Assembly: GCF_002269255.1 (NCBI RefSeq)
Contig: NZ_CP022823.1
Location: 2,356,001 to 2,420,000 of the forward strand
Source of the DNA: Klebsiella quasivariicola
Lineage (GTDB): Bacteria; Pseudomonadota; Gammaproteobacteria; Enterobacterales; Enterobacteriaceae
DNA: 64,000 nucleotides
Direction: 5' to 3'
Shown here piece by piece: positions 17,479 to 26,176 of the stretch. Made by a program: the position numbers and the translations under genes. Each line of letters opens with the position of its first letter. The first letter of the stretch is position 1. The notes under the pieces were generated by a model. It was not told where the DNA came from and did no database searches. It saw nothing but the letters and a program-made list of their open reading frames with translations.

Positions 17479-18491
17479 ACGGTAAAAAACTATATATCTC
17501 GGACGTGACGCTGCGCGATGGCATGCACGCCATTCGTCACCAGTATTCCCTGGCGCAGGTGCAGCAGATCGCCGGCGCGCTGGATAAGGCTGGGGTCGAC
17601 TCCATCGAAGTGGCCCATGGCGATGGCCTGCAGGGATCCAGCTTCAACTACGGCTTTGGCGCTCACAGCGACATCGCGTGGATTGAAGCGGCAGCGGATG
17701 TCGTGAGCCAGGCGAAAATCGCCACCTTACTGCTGCCGGGCATCGGCACGCTGCACGATCTGAAAGCAGCGTATCAGGCCGGGGCGAGGGTGGTGCGGGT
17801 CGCCACCCACTGCAGCGAAGCGGACGTCGCCGCGCAGCATATTGCCTTTGCCCGCGAGCTGGGGATGGACACCGTCGGTTTTCTGATGATGAGCCATATG
17901 ATCTCCCCGCAGCAACTGGCGCAGCAGGCGCTGAAGATGGAATCTTATGGCGCGACCTGTATCTATGTGGTGGATTCCGGCGGGGCGATGAACATGAACG
18001 ACATTCGCGACCGCTTCCGTGCCCTGAAGGCGGTACTGAAGCCGGAGACCGCCACCGGGATGCATGCTCACCATAACCTGAGCCTCGGCGTGGCGAACTC
18101 GATCGTCGCGGTGGAAGAGGGGTGCGATCGCATAGACGCCAGCCTGGCCGGGATGGGGGCGGGGGCGGGCAATGCGCCGCTGGAGGTATTTATTGCCGCC
18201 GCCGACAAGCTCGGCTGGCAGCATGGCACCGATCTCTACGCCCTGATGAACGCGGCCGATGAGCTGGTGCGGCCGCTGCAGGACCGCCCGGTGCGCGTCG
18301 ACCGCGAAACGCTGGCGCTGGGCTATGCCGGAGTCTACTCCAGCTTCCTGCGCCACAGCGAAGCGGCGGCTGCGCGCTATGGCCTCAGCGCGGTGGATAT
18401 TCTCGTCGAGCTGGGCAAGCGGCGGATGGTCGGCGGCCAGGAGGATATGATCGTCGACGTCGCGCTGGATCTGCTTAACCGCAATAAATAA
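17475..18491 (+). CDS. mhpE: 4-hydroxy-2-oxovalerate aldolase
   Basis: 338 residues of the DRE-TIM/HMGL-like family. DVTLRDGMHAIRHQ bears the Asp-Arg and metal contacts, and GMHAHHNLSLGVANS the metal-binding His-x-His. It cleaves 4-hydroxy-2-oxopentanoate to pyruvate and acetaldehyde. ATGA overlap with mhpF; its C-terminal domain should bind MhpF. Confidence 0.95.
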   Translation: MNGKKLYISDVTLRDGMHAIRHQYSLAQVQQIAGALDKAGVDSIEVAHGDGLQGSSFNYGFGAHSDIAWIEAAADVVSQAKIATLLLPGIGTLHDLKAAYQAGARVVRVATHCSEADVAAQHIAFARELGMDTVGFLMMSHMISPQQLAQQALKMESYGATCIYVVDSGGAMNMNDIRDRFRALKAVLKPETATGMHAHHNLSLGVANSIVAVEEGCDRIDASLAGMGAGAGNAPLEVFIAAADKLGWQHGTDLYALMNAADELVRPLQDRPVRVDRETLALGYAGVYSSFLRHSEAAAARYGLSAVDILVELGKRRMVGGQEDMIVDVALDLLNRNK

Positions 18492-18501
18492 CGACAAACG
18501 C

Positions 18502-18524
18502 GCGGCTGACAACGCATCAGCCGC
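18502..18524 (+). other. Intercistronic hairpin between mhpE and mhpT
   Basis: A perfect 8-bp stem GCGGCTGA / TCAGCCGC with a 7-base loop and no following T-tract. It is more likely an mRNA-stabilising or partial-termination element than a full terminator. Confidence 0.45.
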
Positions 18525-18566
18525 CAGTCACCTGCTCCGCTTATCCGGCTATCGCCAAGGTACCCT

Positions 18567-19763
18567 ATGACCAAGATAACGACTGCAACCCCCTCACGCC
18601 TGGTGGCCACCATCGGGTTCTGTTTTATGGTGGCCCTGATGGAAGGGCTGGATCTGCAGGCGGCGGGGATCGCCGCCGTCGGCATGGCGCAGGCCTTTGC
18701 GCTGGATAAAATGCAGATGGGCTGGATCTTCAGCGCCGGGATCCTCGGCCTGCTGCCCGGCGCGCTGGTGGGCGGCATGCTGGCGGACCGCCACGGACGT
18801 AAGCGCATTCTGCTGGGGTCGGTGCTGCTGTTTGGCCTGTTCTCGCTGGCCACCGCGCTGGCATGGAGCTTCCCGACGCTGCTGCTGGCGCGCCTGCTCA
18901 CCGGCGTCGGGCTCGGCGCAGCCTTGCCGAACCTGATTGCCTTAACCTCGGAAGCCGCTGGCCCCCGCTTTCGCGGCCGGGCGGTGAGCCTGATGTACTG
19001 CGGCGTGCCCATCGGCGCCGCGCTGGCGGCAGCGCTGGGCTTTTCCGGTCTCGCCGCGGCCTGGCAGACCATTTTCTGGATTGGCGGCGTGGTCCCGCTG
19101 CTGCTGATCCCGCTGCTGATGCGCTGGCTGCCGGAGTCGCAGGCGTTTCAGCGCGCGGAGGCCAGCGCGCCGCTGCGCAGCCTGTTTGCCCCAGGCCAGG
19201 CCGCCGCCACGCTGCTGCTGTGGCTGGGCTATTTCTTCACCCTGCTGGTGGTCTATATGCTGATCAACTGGCTGCCGATGCTGCTGGTGGGCCAGGGATT
19301 CCGCGCCAGCCAGGCGGCGGGGGTGATGTTCTCTCTGCAGATCGGCGCCGCCTGCGGCACGCTGCTGCTGGGGGCGCTAATGGATAAACTCACCCCGCTG
19401 CGGATGTCGCTCCTGATCTACAGCGGGATTCTGGCTTCCCTGCTGGCGCTGGGCAGCGCGTCGTCGCTGAGTGGAATGTTGCTGGCGGGGTTTGTCGCCG
19501 GGCTGTTTGCCACAGGCGGACAAAGTGTGCTGTACGCTCTGGCGCCGCTTTTTTACCCCGCGGCCATCCGCGCCACCGGGGTGGGCACCGCCGTGGCGGT
19601 GGGCCGTCTTGGGGCGATGAGCGGCCCGCTGCTGGCTGGCAAGATGCTGGCCCTCGGCACCGGCACCGTCGGGGTGATGGCGGCCTCGGCGCCGGGCATT
19701 GTGCTGGCTGGGGTGGCGGTGTTCTGGCTGATGCATCGCCAGCAGCGCGCCGTGATTGTCTGA
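18567..19763 (+). CDS. mhpT: 3-(3-hydroxyphenyl)propionate transporter (MFS, AAHS family)
   Basis: 398 residues with about 12 membrane segments. MEGLDLQAAGIAAVGM has the family's DxxD-like aromatic acid motif region, and GGMLADRHGRKRILLGS is the MFS loop-2-3 signature. Position at the end of the mhp operon is as in E. coli. It brings the hydroxyphenylpropionate substrate into the cell with protons. AAGGT precedes the ATG by a short spacer. Confidence 0.92.
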   Translation: MTKITTATPSRLVATIGFCFMVALMEGLDLQAAGIAAVGMAQAFALDKMQMGWIFSAGILGLLPGALVGGMLADRHGRKRILLGSVLLFGLFSLATALAWSFPTLLLARLLTGVGLGAALPNLIALTSEAAGPRFRGRAVSLMYCGVPIGAALAAALGFSGLAAAWQTIFWIGGVVPLLLIPLLMRWLPESQAFQRAEASAPLRSLFAPGQAAATLLLWLGYFFTLLVVYMLINWLPMLLVGQGFRASQAAGVMFSLQIGAACGTLLLGALMDKLTPLRMSLLIYSGILASLLALGSASSLSGMLLAGFVAGLFATGGQSVLYALAPLFYPAAIRATGVGTAVAVGRLGAMSGPLLAGKMLALGTGTVGVMAASAPGIVLAGVAVFWLMHRQQRAVIV

Positions 19764-19772
19764 GACGCATCC

Positions 19773-19802
19773 GGCGGTCTGGCAAAAAAATGCCGGGTCG
19801 CC
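19773..19802 (+). terminator. Possible terminator hairpin after mhpT
   Basis: A 12-pair stem with three G-U pairs (19773-19784 with 19791-19802) and an A6 loop follows the mhpT stop by 10 bases. No T-tract follows, so termination strength is uncertain. Confidence 0.4.
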
Positions 19803-19865
19803 GCCTTGCCTGTCCGCGTCACCTGGCCTAAGGTAAGACATCATTCCCTGACGCTTATCGTCCCT

Positions 19866-20591
19866 ATGGCTTACACCTCCCGTTTGCTCAATGCTATCCC
19901 TGGCATCCGCCACGCCTTTCTCGATGTCCACGAAACCGCCGCCTTTCCCTATGCCGAGCTGGCGCCGGTGAAGCTGGTGCACGGCAATGAGGTTCATCAC
20001 TATCAGCAGCCGCTGCCGACGCGTCCGCACGCCGACGCGGTGTTTACCGCCGTGGCGGGGCAAAAGGTGGGGGTAGTGACCGCCGACTGCCTGCCAATGC
20101 TGATCGCCTCCCGCGACGGTCGCTTCGTCTGCAGCGTGCATGCCGGCTGGCAGGGGCTGGTCAGCGGCATTGTCGACAACAGTCTGGCCTGTTTTCGCCA
20201 GCAGGGGGTGGCATTGGCCGATCTGGTCATCGCCGTCGGGCCGCATATTCACCCTTGCTGTTACGAAGTCTCCGCCGGATTTTATCAGCAACTGCTGGAT
20301 CAGCCCGGCGGTGATCGGGTGGCGCGCCATCGCCAGCGGCTGTTTCATTCCCGTTCGGGCCCGGTCAGCGATCCGCTCAAAGCCGCTGCACGCGGCAGCG
20401 ATAATCTGTGGTTTGATCTGCGCGCCTTTGCCGACGCGATCTTCGCAGAGTCGGGAGTGGCGCCGGCGAGCGTTGAATGGCTGGGGAGCTGCACCTACTG
20501 CACCCCGCAGTCGCTGGGCTCCTACCGGCGCCGGACCCATTTCCCGGCGCCGAAGAGCTTTCAGTATTCGTGGATCATGCGCGAGGCCTGA
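19866..20591 (+). CDS. YfiH/LACC1-family purine nucleoside phosphorylase-like (laccase-domain) protein
   Basis: 241 residues from ATG 19866. The family zinc/active-site residues are visible: VKLVHGNEVH, GVVTADCLPML (Cys), CSVHAGWQGLVSG (His) and GPHIHPCCYEV. Members act on adenosine and inosine or have multicopper-oxidase-like activity. Enterobacteria usually carry yfiH beside rluD; this copy sits behind the mhp operon, so it is probably a paralogue. A link to aromatic catabolism is only positional. Confidence 0.8.
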   Translation: MAYTSRLLNAIPGIRHAFLDVHETAAFPYAELAPVKLVHGNEVHHYQQPLPTRPHADAVFTAVAGQKVGVVTADCLPMLIASRDGRFVCSVHAGWQGLVSGIVDNSLACFRQQGVALADLVIAVGPHIHPCCYEVSAGFYQQLLDQPGGDRVARHRQRLFHSRSGPVSDPLKAAARGSDNLWFDLRAFADAIFAESGVAPASVEWLGSCTYCTPQSLGSYRRRTHFPAPKSFQYSWIMREA

Positions 20592-20603
20592 GGGGCGCTC
20601 GCG

Positions 20604-22184
20604 TTAGAGCACCCGAAAACCGTGGGTGCCGTCGCGGGCCAGCTGATCCACCAGGCCGTACTCCCATTCCAGATAGGCCTGCATGGCCTCGGCGGAATTA
20701 TCGGTTCCTTCGTACGGACGACGATAGCGGTCCCGGCGCTCGACGGCGAGGCCGCTGTCGCCATGCGCCAGCGGCAGACCGGCGGCGATCCACGCCAGCG
20801 TCCCACCGGTAAGCAATTGCACCGGTTTACCGGTCAAGGCCGCCACCTCCGGCACCGCGTAGCGGGCCAGCAGACTGCTGCCGCAGGTCACCACGTAACG
20901 TTGGGCGGGAGGGATCACATCCAGGGCCTGGCGCAGCTGCGAGCGCGTTAGCCACCACGCGCCGGGGATATGGCGAGCGACAAAGTTGGCGCTGGTGGTA
21001 AAATCGAGCACCACCGTACCGGGTTCGTCGAGCTGGTGCGCCAGCTGCGCCGGGCTTATCTCCTTCGCCTGCGGGCCGGGCGGCACCTCGGCGGCCGGCA
21101 CCCCGCGTTCGCTCAACTGGCTGGCCGACAGCGCGCTCAGCCGCGCCGTCTCCCAGCCCATCTGCGCCAGCCACGAGCCGGTAATCGCCGCCCGGATGCC
21201 ATCGTCATCCAGCAGCACAATTCGCGCCCCTCGTACGCTGGCGAAGTGATCGGTCTCCTGCACCAGCTGGCCGCCTGGCGCGCTCAGGCTGCCGGGATAG
21301 TGACCCGCCGCGTACTCCTCGGGGCTGCGGACATCAAACAGGAAGGTAGTGCGGTCGCTCTGCTGCAGCCAGCGTTGCAGCGTGGCCTCATCGATGACCG
21401 CCACCCCGGCCCGTTCGGCAAGATGCGCCACCTCAGCGGCCCGGACGCCGGAGGCGCGGGCGGAGGGATCGTATTGCCGCTGCTGCTGGTGCGCCAGTGT
21501 CTGGCCGGCCAGCGTCCAGCCGATAGTGCCATTGCGCAGGGCATGGACCGGGTTTGGCACGCCGGCGTTGATCAGCGACTGGGTGCCGATGATGCTGCGG
21601 GTGCGTCCGGCGCAGTTGACGATAACCGGCGTCTGCGGGGAGGGCGTCAGGCTCTCCACCCGCAGGGCCAGCTCGCCGCCGGGCACGCTGATGCTGCCGG
21701 GGATGCTCATGGTCTGGTACTCATCAAAGCGCCGGGCGTCGACGATCACTACCTCCTGCCGGCTGTCGATGAGCGCCTGAACCTCCCGGGCGCTGAGCGA
21801 CGGCGTGTGGCGCACGCTTTCCACCAGTTCACCAAAGGCTTTGCTGGCGGAGTTGACGTCCTGAAACAGCTCGCCGCCGCTGCGGCGCCAGCCGGCGAGC
21901 CCCTCTGCCAGCAGGGCCACATCCTGATAGCCCCAGGCCCGCAGCCGTTCGACGGCGATCTCCGCCAGCCCTTCGCCATTGTCGTAGACGGTGATCGGGG
22001 TGGTGAAGCGCGGTATCCGCCGGCGGACCTCCAGCTCCAGTTTGCTGAACGGCAGATTGACGGCAAACAGCGGATGATCGGTGGCGAAATCGGCCTCTTC
22101 GCGGACGTCGATCAGCGCCAGTTCACGACGGTCGAGCAGCGCCTGGCGGATCCCGGCGGCCTGGCGATAAGCGTAGGTGGACAT
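20604..22184 (-). CDS. Four-domain rhodanese-like sulfurtransferase
   Basis: 526 residues made of four rhodanese folds (about 8-105, 130-230, 260-350, 375-475). Domain 2 has an active-loop Cys (C191 in NCAGRTRS) and domain 4 has C434 (VTCGSSLLARYAV). Domains 1 and 3 have Asp where the Cys should be (near D68 and D326), so they look non-catalytic. No signal peptide. It is encoded 5 bases after the thiol dioxygenase gene. It likely moves sulfane sulfur from a thiosulfate, persulfide or thiol donor within the organosulfur pathway. Confidence 0.85.
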   Translation of the reverse strand: MSTYAYRQAAGIRQALLDRRELALIDVREEADFATDHPLFAVNLPFSKLELEVRRRIPRFTTPITVYDNGEGLAEIAVERLRAWGYQDVALLAEGLAGWRRSGGELFQDVNSASKAFGELVESVRHTPSLSAREVQALIDSRQEVVIVDARRFDEYQTMSIPGSISVPGGELALRVESLTPSPQTPVIVNCAGRTRSIIGTQSLINAGVPNPVHALRNGTIGWTLAGQTLAHQQQRQYDPSARASGVRAAEVAHLAERAGVAVIDEATLQRWLQQSDRTTFLFDVRSPEEYAAGHYPGSLSAPGGQLVQETDHFASVRGARIVLLDDDGIRAAITGSWLAQMGWETARLSALSASQLSERGVPAAEVPPGPQAKEISPAQLAHQLDEPGTVVLDFTTSANFVARHIPGAWWLTRSQLRQALDVIPPAQRYVVTCGSSLLARYAVPEVAALTGKPVQLLTGGTLAWIAAGLPLAHGDSGLAVERRDRYRRPYEGTDNSAEAMQAYLEWEYGLVDQLARDGTHGFRVL

Positions 22185-22189
22185 AGTGG

Positions 22190-22792
22190 TTATCCTTGAT
22201 GTTCGCGGGAGGAATCCCAGATATTGGGTAAATGGCGGTTGGAGTAGCCGGAGATAAACGGTTTCTGCTGGCCTTCCGGGGTATACACGGCGCGCTTCAC
22301 CGCGCCGATATTGCCGCCGTAGATGTGAATGCTGATGGAGGCGCGATCCGCCAGCGCATTGCTGACGCGATGAATATCGCCATCGTCAGCGGAGACTTTC
22401 TCCACCTGGCCTGCTTCCAGAAGCGTGGCGGCGCCCAGTGCGCGCGGGATGCCATCGGCATCCAGCTGGTAGCGCTGGTTTTCCTCCGCGCCGCGCAGCA
22501 TCCCAATGGCTCCCCACACCCGGTGGTCATGGATCGGCGTCGCTTGCCCCGGTCCCCAGACGAAGCTGACAATCGAGAAGCGCTCCCCGGAGTCAGCATG
22601 CAGCAGATACTGCTGGTAATGGTGCGGATGCGGCAGGGTGTACTCTTCCGGCAGCCAGTCGTCGTAACGCACCAGCGCCGCCAGCCGCTGCGCCACGGCG
22701 TCAAGCAGCGGGGCGGTCTGGTGGTGTTCGCGGTGCAGGCGGTCAACCTCATGTATGAAATGGCGTAATTTTTCCAGTCGTGGTGCAGTCAT
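22190..22792 (-). CDS. Thiol dioxygenase of the cysteine dioxygenase family, possibly a 3-mercaptopropionate dioxygenase
   Basis: 200 residues, cupin fold. Iron ligands H88 and H90 (TPIHDHRVWG) and H141 (GDIHRVSN) are present. The second cupin motif Tyr (Y158) is kept, and Gly replaces the mammalian cross-linking Cys. At the position of the substrate-carboxylate Arg (YxR in animal CDO) it reads YQQYLL with Gln (Q61), the mark of Gln-type bacterial enzymes that prefer 3-mercaptopropionate. It oxidises a thiol to a sulfinate with O2. First gene of the leftward arm, with a regulatory motif 57 bases upstream. Confidence 0.82.
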   Translation of the reverse strand: MTAPRLEKLRHFIHEVDRLHREHHQTAPLLDAVAQRLAALVRYDDWLPEEYTLPHPHHYQQYLLHADSGERFSIVSFVWGPGQATPIHDHRVWGAIGMLRGAEENQRYQLDADGIPRALGAATLLEAGQVEKVSADDGDIHRVSNALADRASISIHIYGGNIGAVKRAVYTPEGQQKPFISGYSNRHLPNIWDSSREHQG

Positions 22793-22849
22793 GTGCGGTT
22801 CCTGTCAGAGGGACTGGTCAAAACGCTAACAGAGGCGTTAATATTATTT

Positions 22850-22878
22850 AAATGCAATTTACGCATATATTAATATGC
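22850..22878 (-). promoter_or_regulatory. LysR-type operator/promoter motif A (dioxygenase-rhodanese arm)
   Basis: Read on the minus strand it starts GCATATTAATATATGC and ends in TTGCATTT. It matches motif B (23827-23855) in 24 of 29 positions, in the same orientation relative to its target genes. It is 21 bases from the LysR start and 57 from the dioxygenase start, so it may serve both activation and autoregulation. Confidence 0.6.
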
Positions 22879-22899
22879 AAAATTCACATTAAGGAACCT

Positions 22900-23793
22900 A
22901 TGCGCATCGACGACATTGACGCTCTGCTGGCCACGGTCCAGTTTTCTTCCCTCAATCAGGCCGCGGAATATCTGGGGATCACCCAGTCGGCCATCACCCG
23001 GCGCCTGCAGCGTCTGGAACAGGAGCTGAACGTGACGCTGTTGGAGCGCCAGACCCGCCCGCTGACCCTGACTGCCGCCGGACACCGGGTGTACGAGCAG
23101 TGTCTGAGCATTAAGCGTGAGACGAAAAAACTCTACAGCCTGTTGGATCCGGAAGGCGAACCGCGCGGTGCGCTGCGTCTCGGCGTACCGCAGAGCATCA
23201 GCGAGATCGCGCTACCGGCGGCGCTGTCGGCCCTGAGCCAGCAGTTTCCCGGACTGTCGCCCCAGGTGACCTGCGGCTGGAGCGGCCAGCTGCAGCGTCG
23301 GCTGGAAAACGGCGAGCTGGACGGCATGCTGGCGATGGGGCCGGCCCAGCAAAACTTCGCCGAGGGCTACAGCGGGCGCCTGCTGTGTCCGCTGGAGGTG
23401 GTGCCGATCGCCGCCCGGCGTTTGAATTTGCGCGCGTCATCGCTGCGGGAGTGCGCCGAACAGGGCTGGATCCTTAACCCCGACGGCTGTGGCCTGCGCG
23501 CCGGGCTGATTCGCGAGCTGCAGAGCCAGGGATTGCGGCTGACGCTCAACGTTGAGAGCGCAGGTGCGCAGCTGCAGATGGCGCTGGTGGCGCAGGGTCT
23601 GGGGCTGGGTCTGGTGCCGCGGGCGGCGCTGGCGGCCAGCCCGTGGCGGGAAGAGCTTATGGTGCTGGAGCTCAGCGATTTTCAGCCTGCGGTTTCGCTG
23701 TGGCTTATCCACGCCCGGTATCTGGCCAACCTGCAGTCGCCGCTGACCTTTTTTGCCAGCAAAATGGTGCAACGGCTGACCGTATCCGACTGA
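22900..23793 (+). CDS. LysR-family transcriptional regulator of the organosulfur cluster
   Basis: 297 residues from ATG 22900, which follows AAGGA; an upstream in-frame start at 22852 would run through the operator. N-terminal winged helix (FSSLNQAAEYLGITQSAITRRLQRLEQEL) and a two-lobed effector domain with GLGLGLVPRAAL. It lies between the two arms of the cluster and beside motif A. It differs from CysB and Cbl in its helix-turn-helix. The effector is unknown. Confidence 0.88.
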   Translation: MRIDDIDALLATVQFSSLNQAAEYLGITQSAITRRLQRLEQELNVTLLERQTRPLTLTAAGHRVYEQCLSIKRETKKLYSLLDPEGEPRGALRLGVPQSISEIALPAALSALSQQFPGLSPQVTCGWSGQLQRRLENGELDGMLAMGPAQQNFAEGYSGRLLCPLEVVPIAARRLNLRASSLRECAEQGWILNPDGCGLRAGLIRELQSQGLRLTLNVESAGAQLQMALVAQGLGLGLVPRAALAASPWREELMVLELSDFQPAVSLWLIHARYLANLQSPLTFFASKMVQRLTVSD

Positions 23794-23826
23794 AAATAGT
23801 ATGTATTTTTGTTTAATGCTTATTCA

Positions 23827-23855
23827 GCATATTAAGATATGATAAAAATGCATTT
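23827..23855 (+). promoter_or_regulatory. LysR-type operator/promoter motif B (monooxygenase arm)
   Basis: Begins GCATATTAAGATATGA and ends in ATGCATTT, 24 of 29 identical to motif A. It lies 82 bases before the monooxygenase ATG in the only sizeable gap of this operon. A near-perfect T-N-A-rich dyad of this kind is typical of LysR recognition sites. Confidence 0.6.
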
Positions 23856-23937
23856 TGCTCATTAACTCACTCTGTATAGGGTAATGACCAGCGCCGCCGT
23901 CGCGGCCACGCCATTACCCTGACGCAAGGAGTTGTTC

Positions 23938-25023
23938 ATGAGCATTCAGTTTCTCGGCATGATTGGCCACCGCCTCTCTTCCGAAACGATTGCCCCGGTG
24001 GGGCCAATCTTTGACCGCGACTATATCGTTCGCTTTGCGCAAACCCATGAGGCCGCCGGGTTTGATCGCCTGCTGGTGGGCCACTGGTCCGATCAACCCG
24101 ACGGCTTTCTGGTGACGGCCCTGGCCGGGCTGTCGACGCAGAAAATTCATTACCTGCTGGCCCATCGCCCCGGTTTTGTTTCGCCGACCCTCGCCGCGCG
24201 CAAATTCGCCACCCTTGAGCACCTGCTGGGGGGCCGGCTGGCGGTGCATATCATCAGCGGCGGCAACGATGCCGAGCAGCGCCGGGATGGCGATTATCTC
24301 GACCACGACCAGCGCTACGCCCGCACCGATGCCTTCCTCGACACCGTGCGCCAGGTGTGGACCAGCGAGCAGCCGGTGGATATTCACAACGATTTCTATC
24401 AGGCCGAGCAGGCCTGGTCCGCCATTCGCCCGCTGCAAAAACCGCATCTTCCCATCTACTTTGGCGGCTCGTCGGAAGCGGCCATCGCCGTCGCCGGCAA
24501 ACATGCCGATGTCTTCGCGCTGTGGGGCGAGTCGCTGGCGCAAACCGGGGAGACCATCCAGCGCGTGCGCGCCGAAGCGGCGAAACACCAGCGTGATATT
24601 GGCTTCAGCGTCTCGTTCCGGCCGATTATTGCCGACAGCGAAGCCGAAGCCTGGGAGAAAGCCGAGCATATCCTGCACGTCGCCACCGAGCAGGCGGCAC
24701 AGCGCGGGGGCGGTTTCAAAGCCAAACCGGACAGCATTGGCGCCCAGCGGCTGCGGGCCACCGCGGCGCAGGGCAGGGTGGTGGACAAACGCCTGTGGAC
24801 CGGCATCGCCCAGCTGGTGGGCGGCGGACATAACTCCACTGCGCTGGTGGGCACTCCGGAGCAGGTGGCGGATGCGCTGCTCGATTACTACGACCTCGGG
24901 GTGCGCAACTTCCTGATCCGCGGATTCGACCCGCTGAACGACGCGGCCGACTATGGCCGGGCGCTGCTGCCGATCGCCCGGGAAAAAGCCGCGCAGCGTG
25001 CGCTAGCGGAGCGCGCATCGTGA
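23938..25023 (+). CDS. SsuD-like FMNH2-dependent alkanesulfonate-type monooxygenase
   Basis: 361 residues from MSIQFLGMIGHRLSSE after AAGGAG. It is a bacterial-luciferase TIM barrel with the SsuD-like stretches LLAHRPGFVSPTLAARK, LGGRLAVHIISGGNDAEQRR and GDYLDHDQRYARTDAFL. SsuD enzymes desulfonate alkanesulfonates to aldehyde and sulfite using FMNH2 from a partner reductase. No reductase gene lies nearby. A 4-base overlap couples it to the next gene. Confidence 0.85.
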   Translation: MSIQFLGMIGHRLSSETIAPVGPIFDRDYIVRFAQTHEAAGFDRLLVGHWSDQPDGFLVTALAGLSTQKIHYLLAHRPGFVSPTLAARKFATLEHLLGGRLAVHIISGGNDAEQRRDGDYLDHDQRYARTDAFLDTVRQVWTSEQPVDIHNDFYQAEQAWSAIRPLQKPHLPIYFGGSSEAAIAVAGKHADVFALWGESLAQTGETIQRVRAEAAKHQRDIGFSVSFRPIIADSEAEAWEKAEHILHVATEQAAQRGGGFKAKPDSIGAQRLRATAAQGRVVDKRLWTGIAQLVGGGHNSTALVGTPEQVADALLDYYDLGVRNFLIRGFDPLNDAADYGRALLPIAREKAAQRALAERAS

Positions 25024-26171
25024 TCCAGCCTGAGCGCGACGACTGGGCCCGGCAGCTGACGGCGCTCCGCCAGCAGATGGCCGAGCAGGCGGCCAGCCTC
25101 GACGCCAGCGGCGAGTTTCCCCGGCGTAATATCGACCATCTGCGCGCTGGGGGCTGGTTAAGTCTCGCCGTGCCGTCATCCTGCGGCGGCGCGGGCGCCA
25201 GCCTGGCTCAGCTGCAGCAGGCCATCGCCGCCATCGCCTGGGGAGAGCCGGCGACAGCGCTGATCGTCTGCATGCAGTATCTGCACCATTTGCGGCTGGC
25301 GGAAAACGACGCCTGGCACGCGCCGCTGCGCCAGCAGGTTTTTCACGATGCTGTCGAACAGGGTGGCCTGATCAACAGCCTGCGCGTCGAGCCTGAACTG
25401 GGCTCCCCGGCGCGGGGCGGCCTGCCGGATACCGTGGCAACCCGCTGCGCGGAGGGCTGGGACATCAGCGGCCATAAAATCTATACCACCGGCATTGAAG
25501 GGCTGCGCTGGCTGGCGGTGTGGGCCAGAAGCGATGATAACCCGCCGCTGGTGGGCACCTGGCTGGTGCCTGGCGACAGCCCGGGTATCAGCGTGGTGAA
25601 AAGCTGGGATCACGCCGGGATGCGGGCCACCGGCAGCCATGAAGTTATTTTTAACCACGTGCGGGTGGCGGCAGAGCACGCGGTGGATGTCTGGCCGGCC
25701 GATGCGCCCCCCGCCGCTCAGGCCGAACCGTTTCGCCTGTTCGCCAACCGGCAGACGGCGCTGCTGGCGGCGATCTATGACAGCATCGCCCGCGCCGCTC
25801 ACGACTGGCTGGTGACGTGGCTGGCGGGGCGGGTGCCGGCCGGTCTCGGGCATCCGCTTTCCCGACTGCCGCGGGTGCAGGAGAAAGTCGGGCAGATCGC
25901 CGGGCTGCTGCTGGTCAACCGCAGCCTGCTGGAGCAGGCCGCCGCGCTGCGCTTTTCCGCCATCGAGGCCAATCTGGCGAAAGTTACCATCACCGACAAC
26001 GCCATTCAGGCGGTGAATTTCGCGCTCGAGCTGACCGGCAATCATGGCCTGAGCCGTCAAAACCCGCTGGAACGCCACTACCGCAACGTCCTCTGCGGAC
26101 GAGTACATACCCCACAGAGCGACAGCGCCTGGCTGGCAGCCGGCAACTTCGTCTTTCAATCACAAGGATAA
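25020..26171 (+). CDS. Acyl-CoA-dehydrogenase-like flavin monooxygenase (SfnC/DszC-type)
   Basis: 383 residues with the three-domain acyl-CoA dehydrogenase fold: helical N-terminus, central beta domain (DISGHKIYTTGIEGLRWLAV, GTWLVPGDSPGIS) and C-terminal helices with ELTGNHGLSRQNPLERHYRN. In sulfur clusters such proteins (SfnC, DszC) are FMNH2-dependent oxygenases rather than dehydrogenases, which would suit the neighbouring SsuD-like gene. Overlaps that gene by ATGA-type coupling. The exact substrate is unknown. Confidence 0.75.
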   Translation: MIQPERDDWARQLTALRQQMAEQAASLDASGEFPRRNIDHLRAGGWLSLAVPSSCGGAGASLAQLQQAIAAIAWGEPATALIVCMQYLHHLRLAENDAWHAPLRQQVFHDAVEQGGLINSLRVEPELGSPARGGLPDTVATRCAEGWDISGHKIYTTGIEGLRWLAVWARSDDNPPLVGTWLVPGDSPGISVVKSWDHAGMRATGSHEVIFNHVRVAAEHAVDVWPADAPPAAQAEPFRLFANRQTALLAAIYDSIARAAHDWLVTWLAGRVPAGLGHPLSRLPRVQEKVGQIAGLLLVNRSLLEQAAALRFSAIEANLAKVTITDNAIQAVNFALELTGNHGLSRQNPLERHYRNVLCGRVHTPQSDSAWLAAGNFVFQSQG

Positions 26172-26176
26172 TCACG

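Noticed and set aside
20970..22199. 409-codon plus-strand open frame opposite the rhodanese gene
   Set aside because: His/Gln/Arg-rich shadow product; the minus strand encodes a clear rhodanese.
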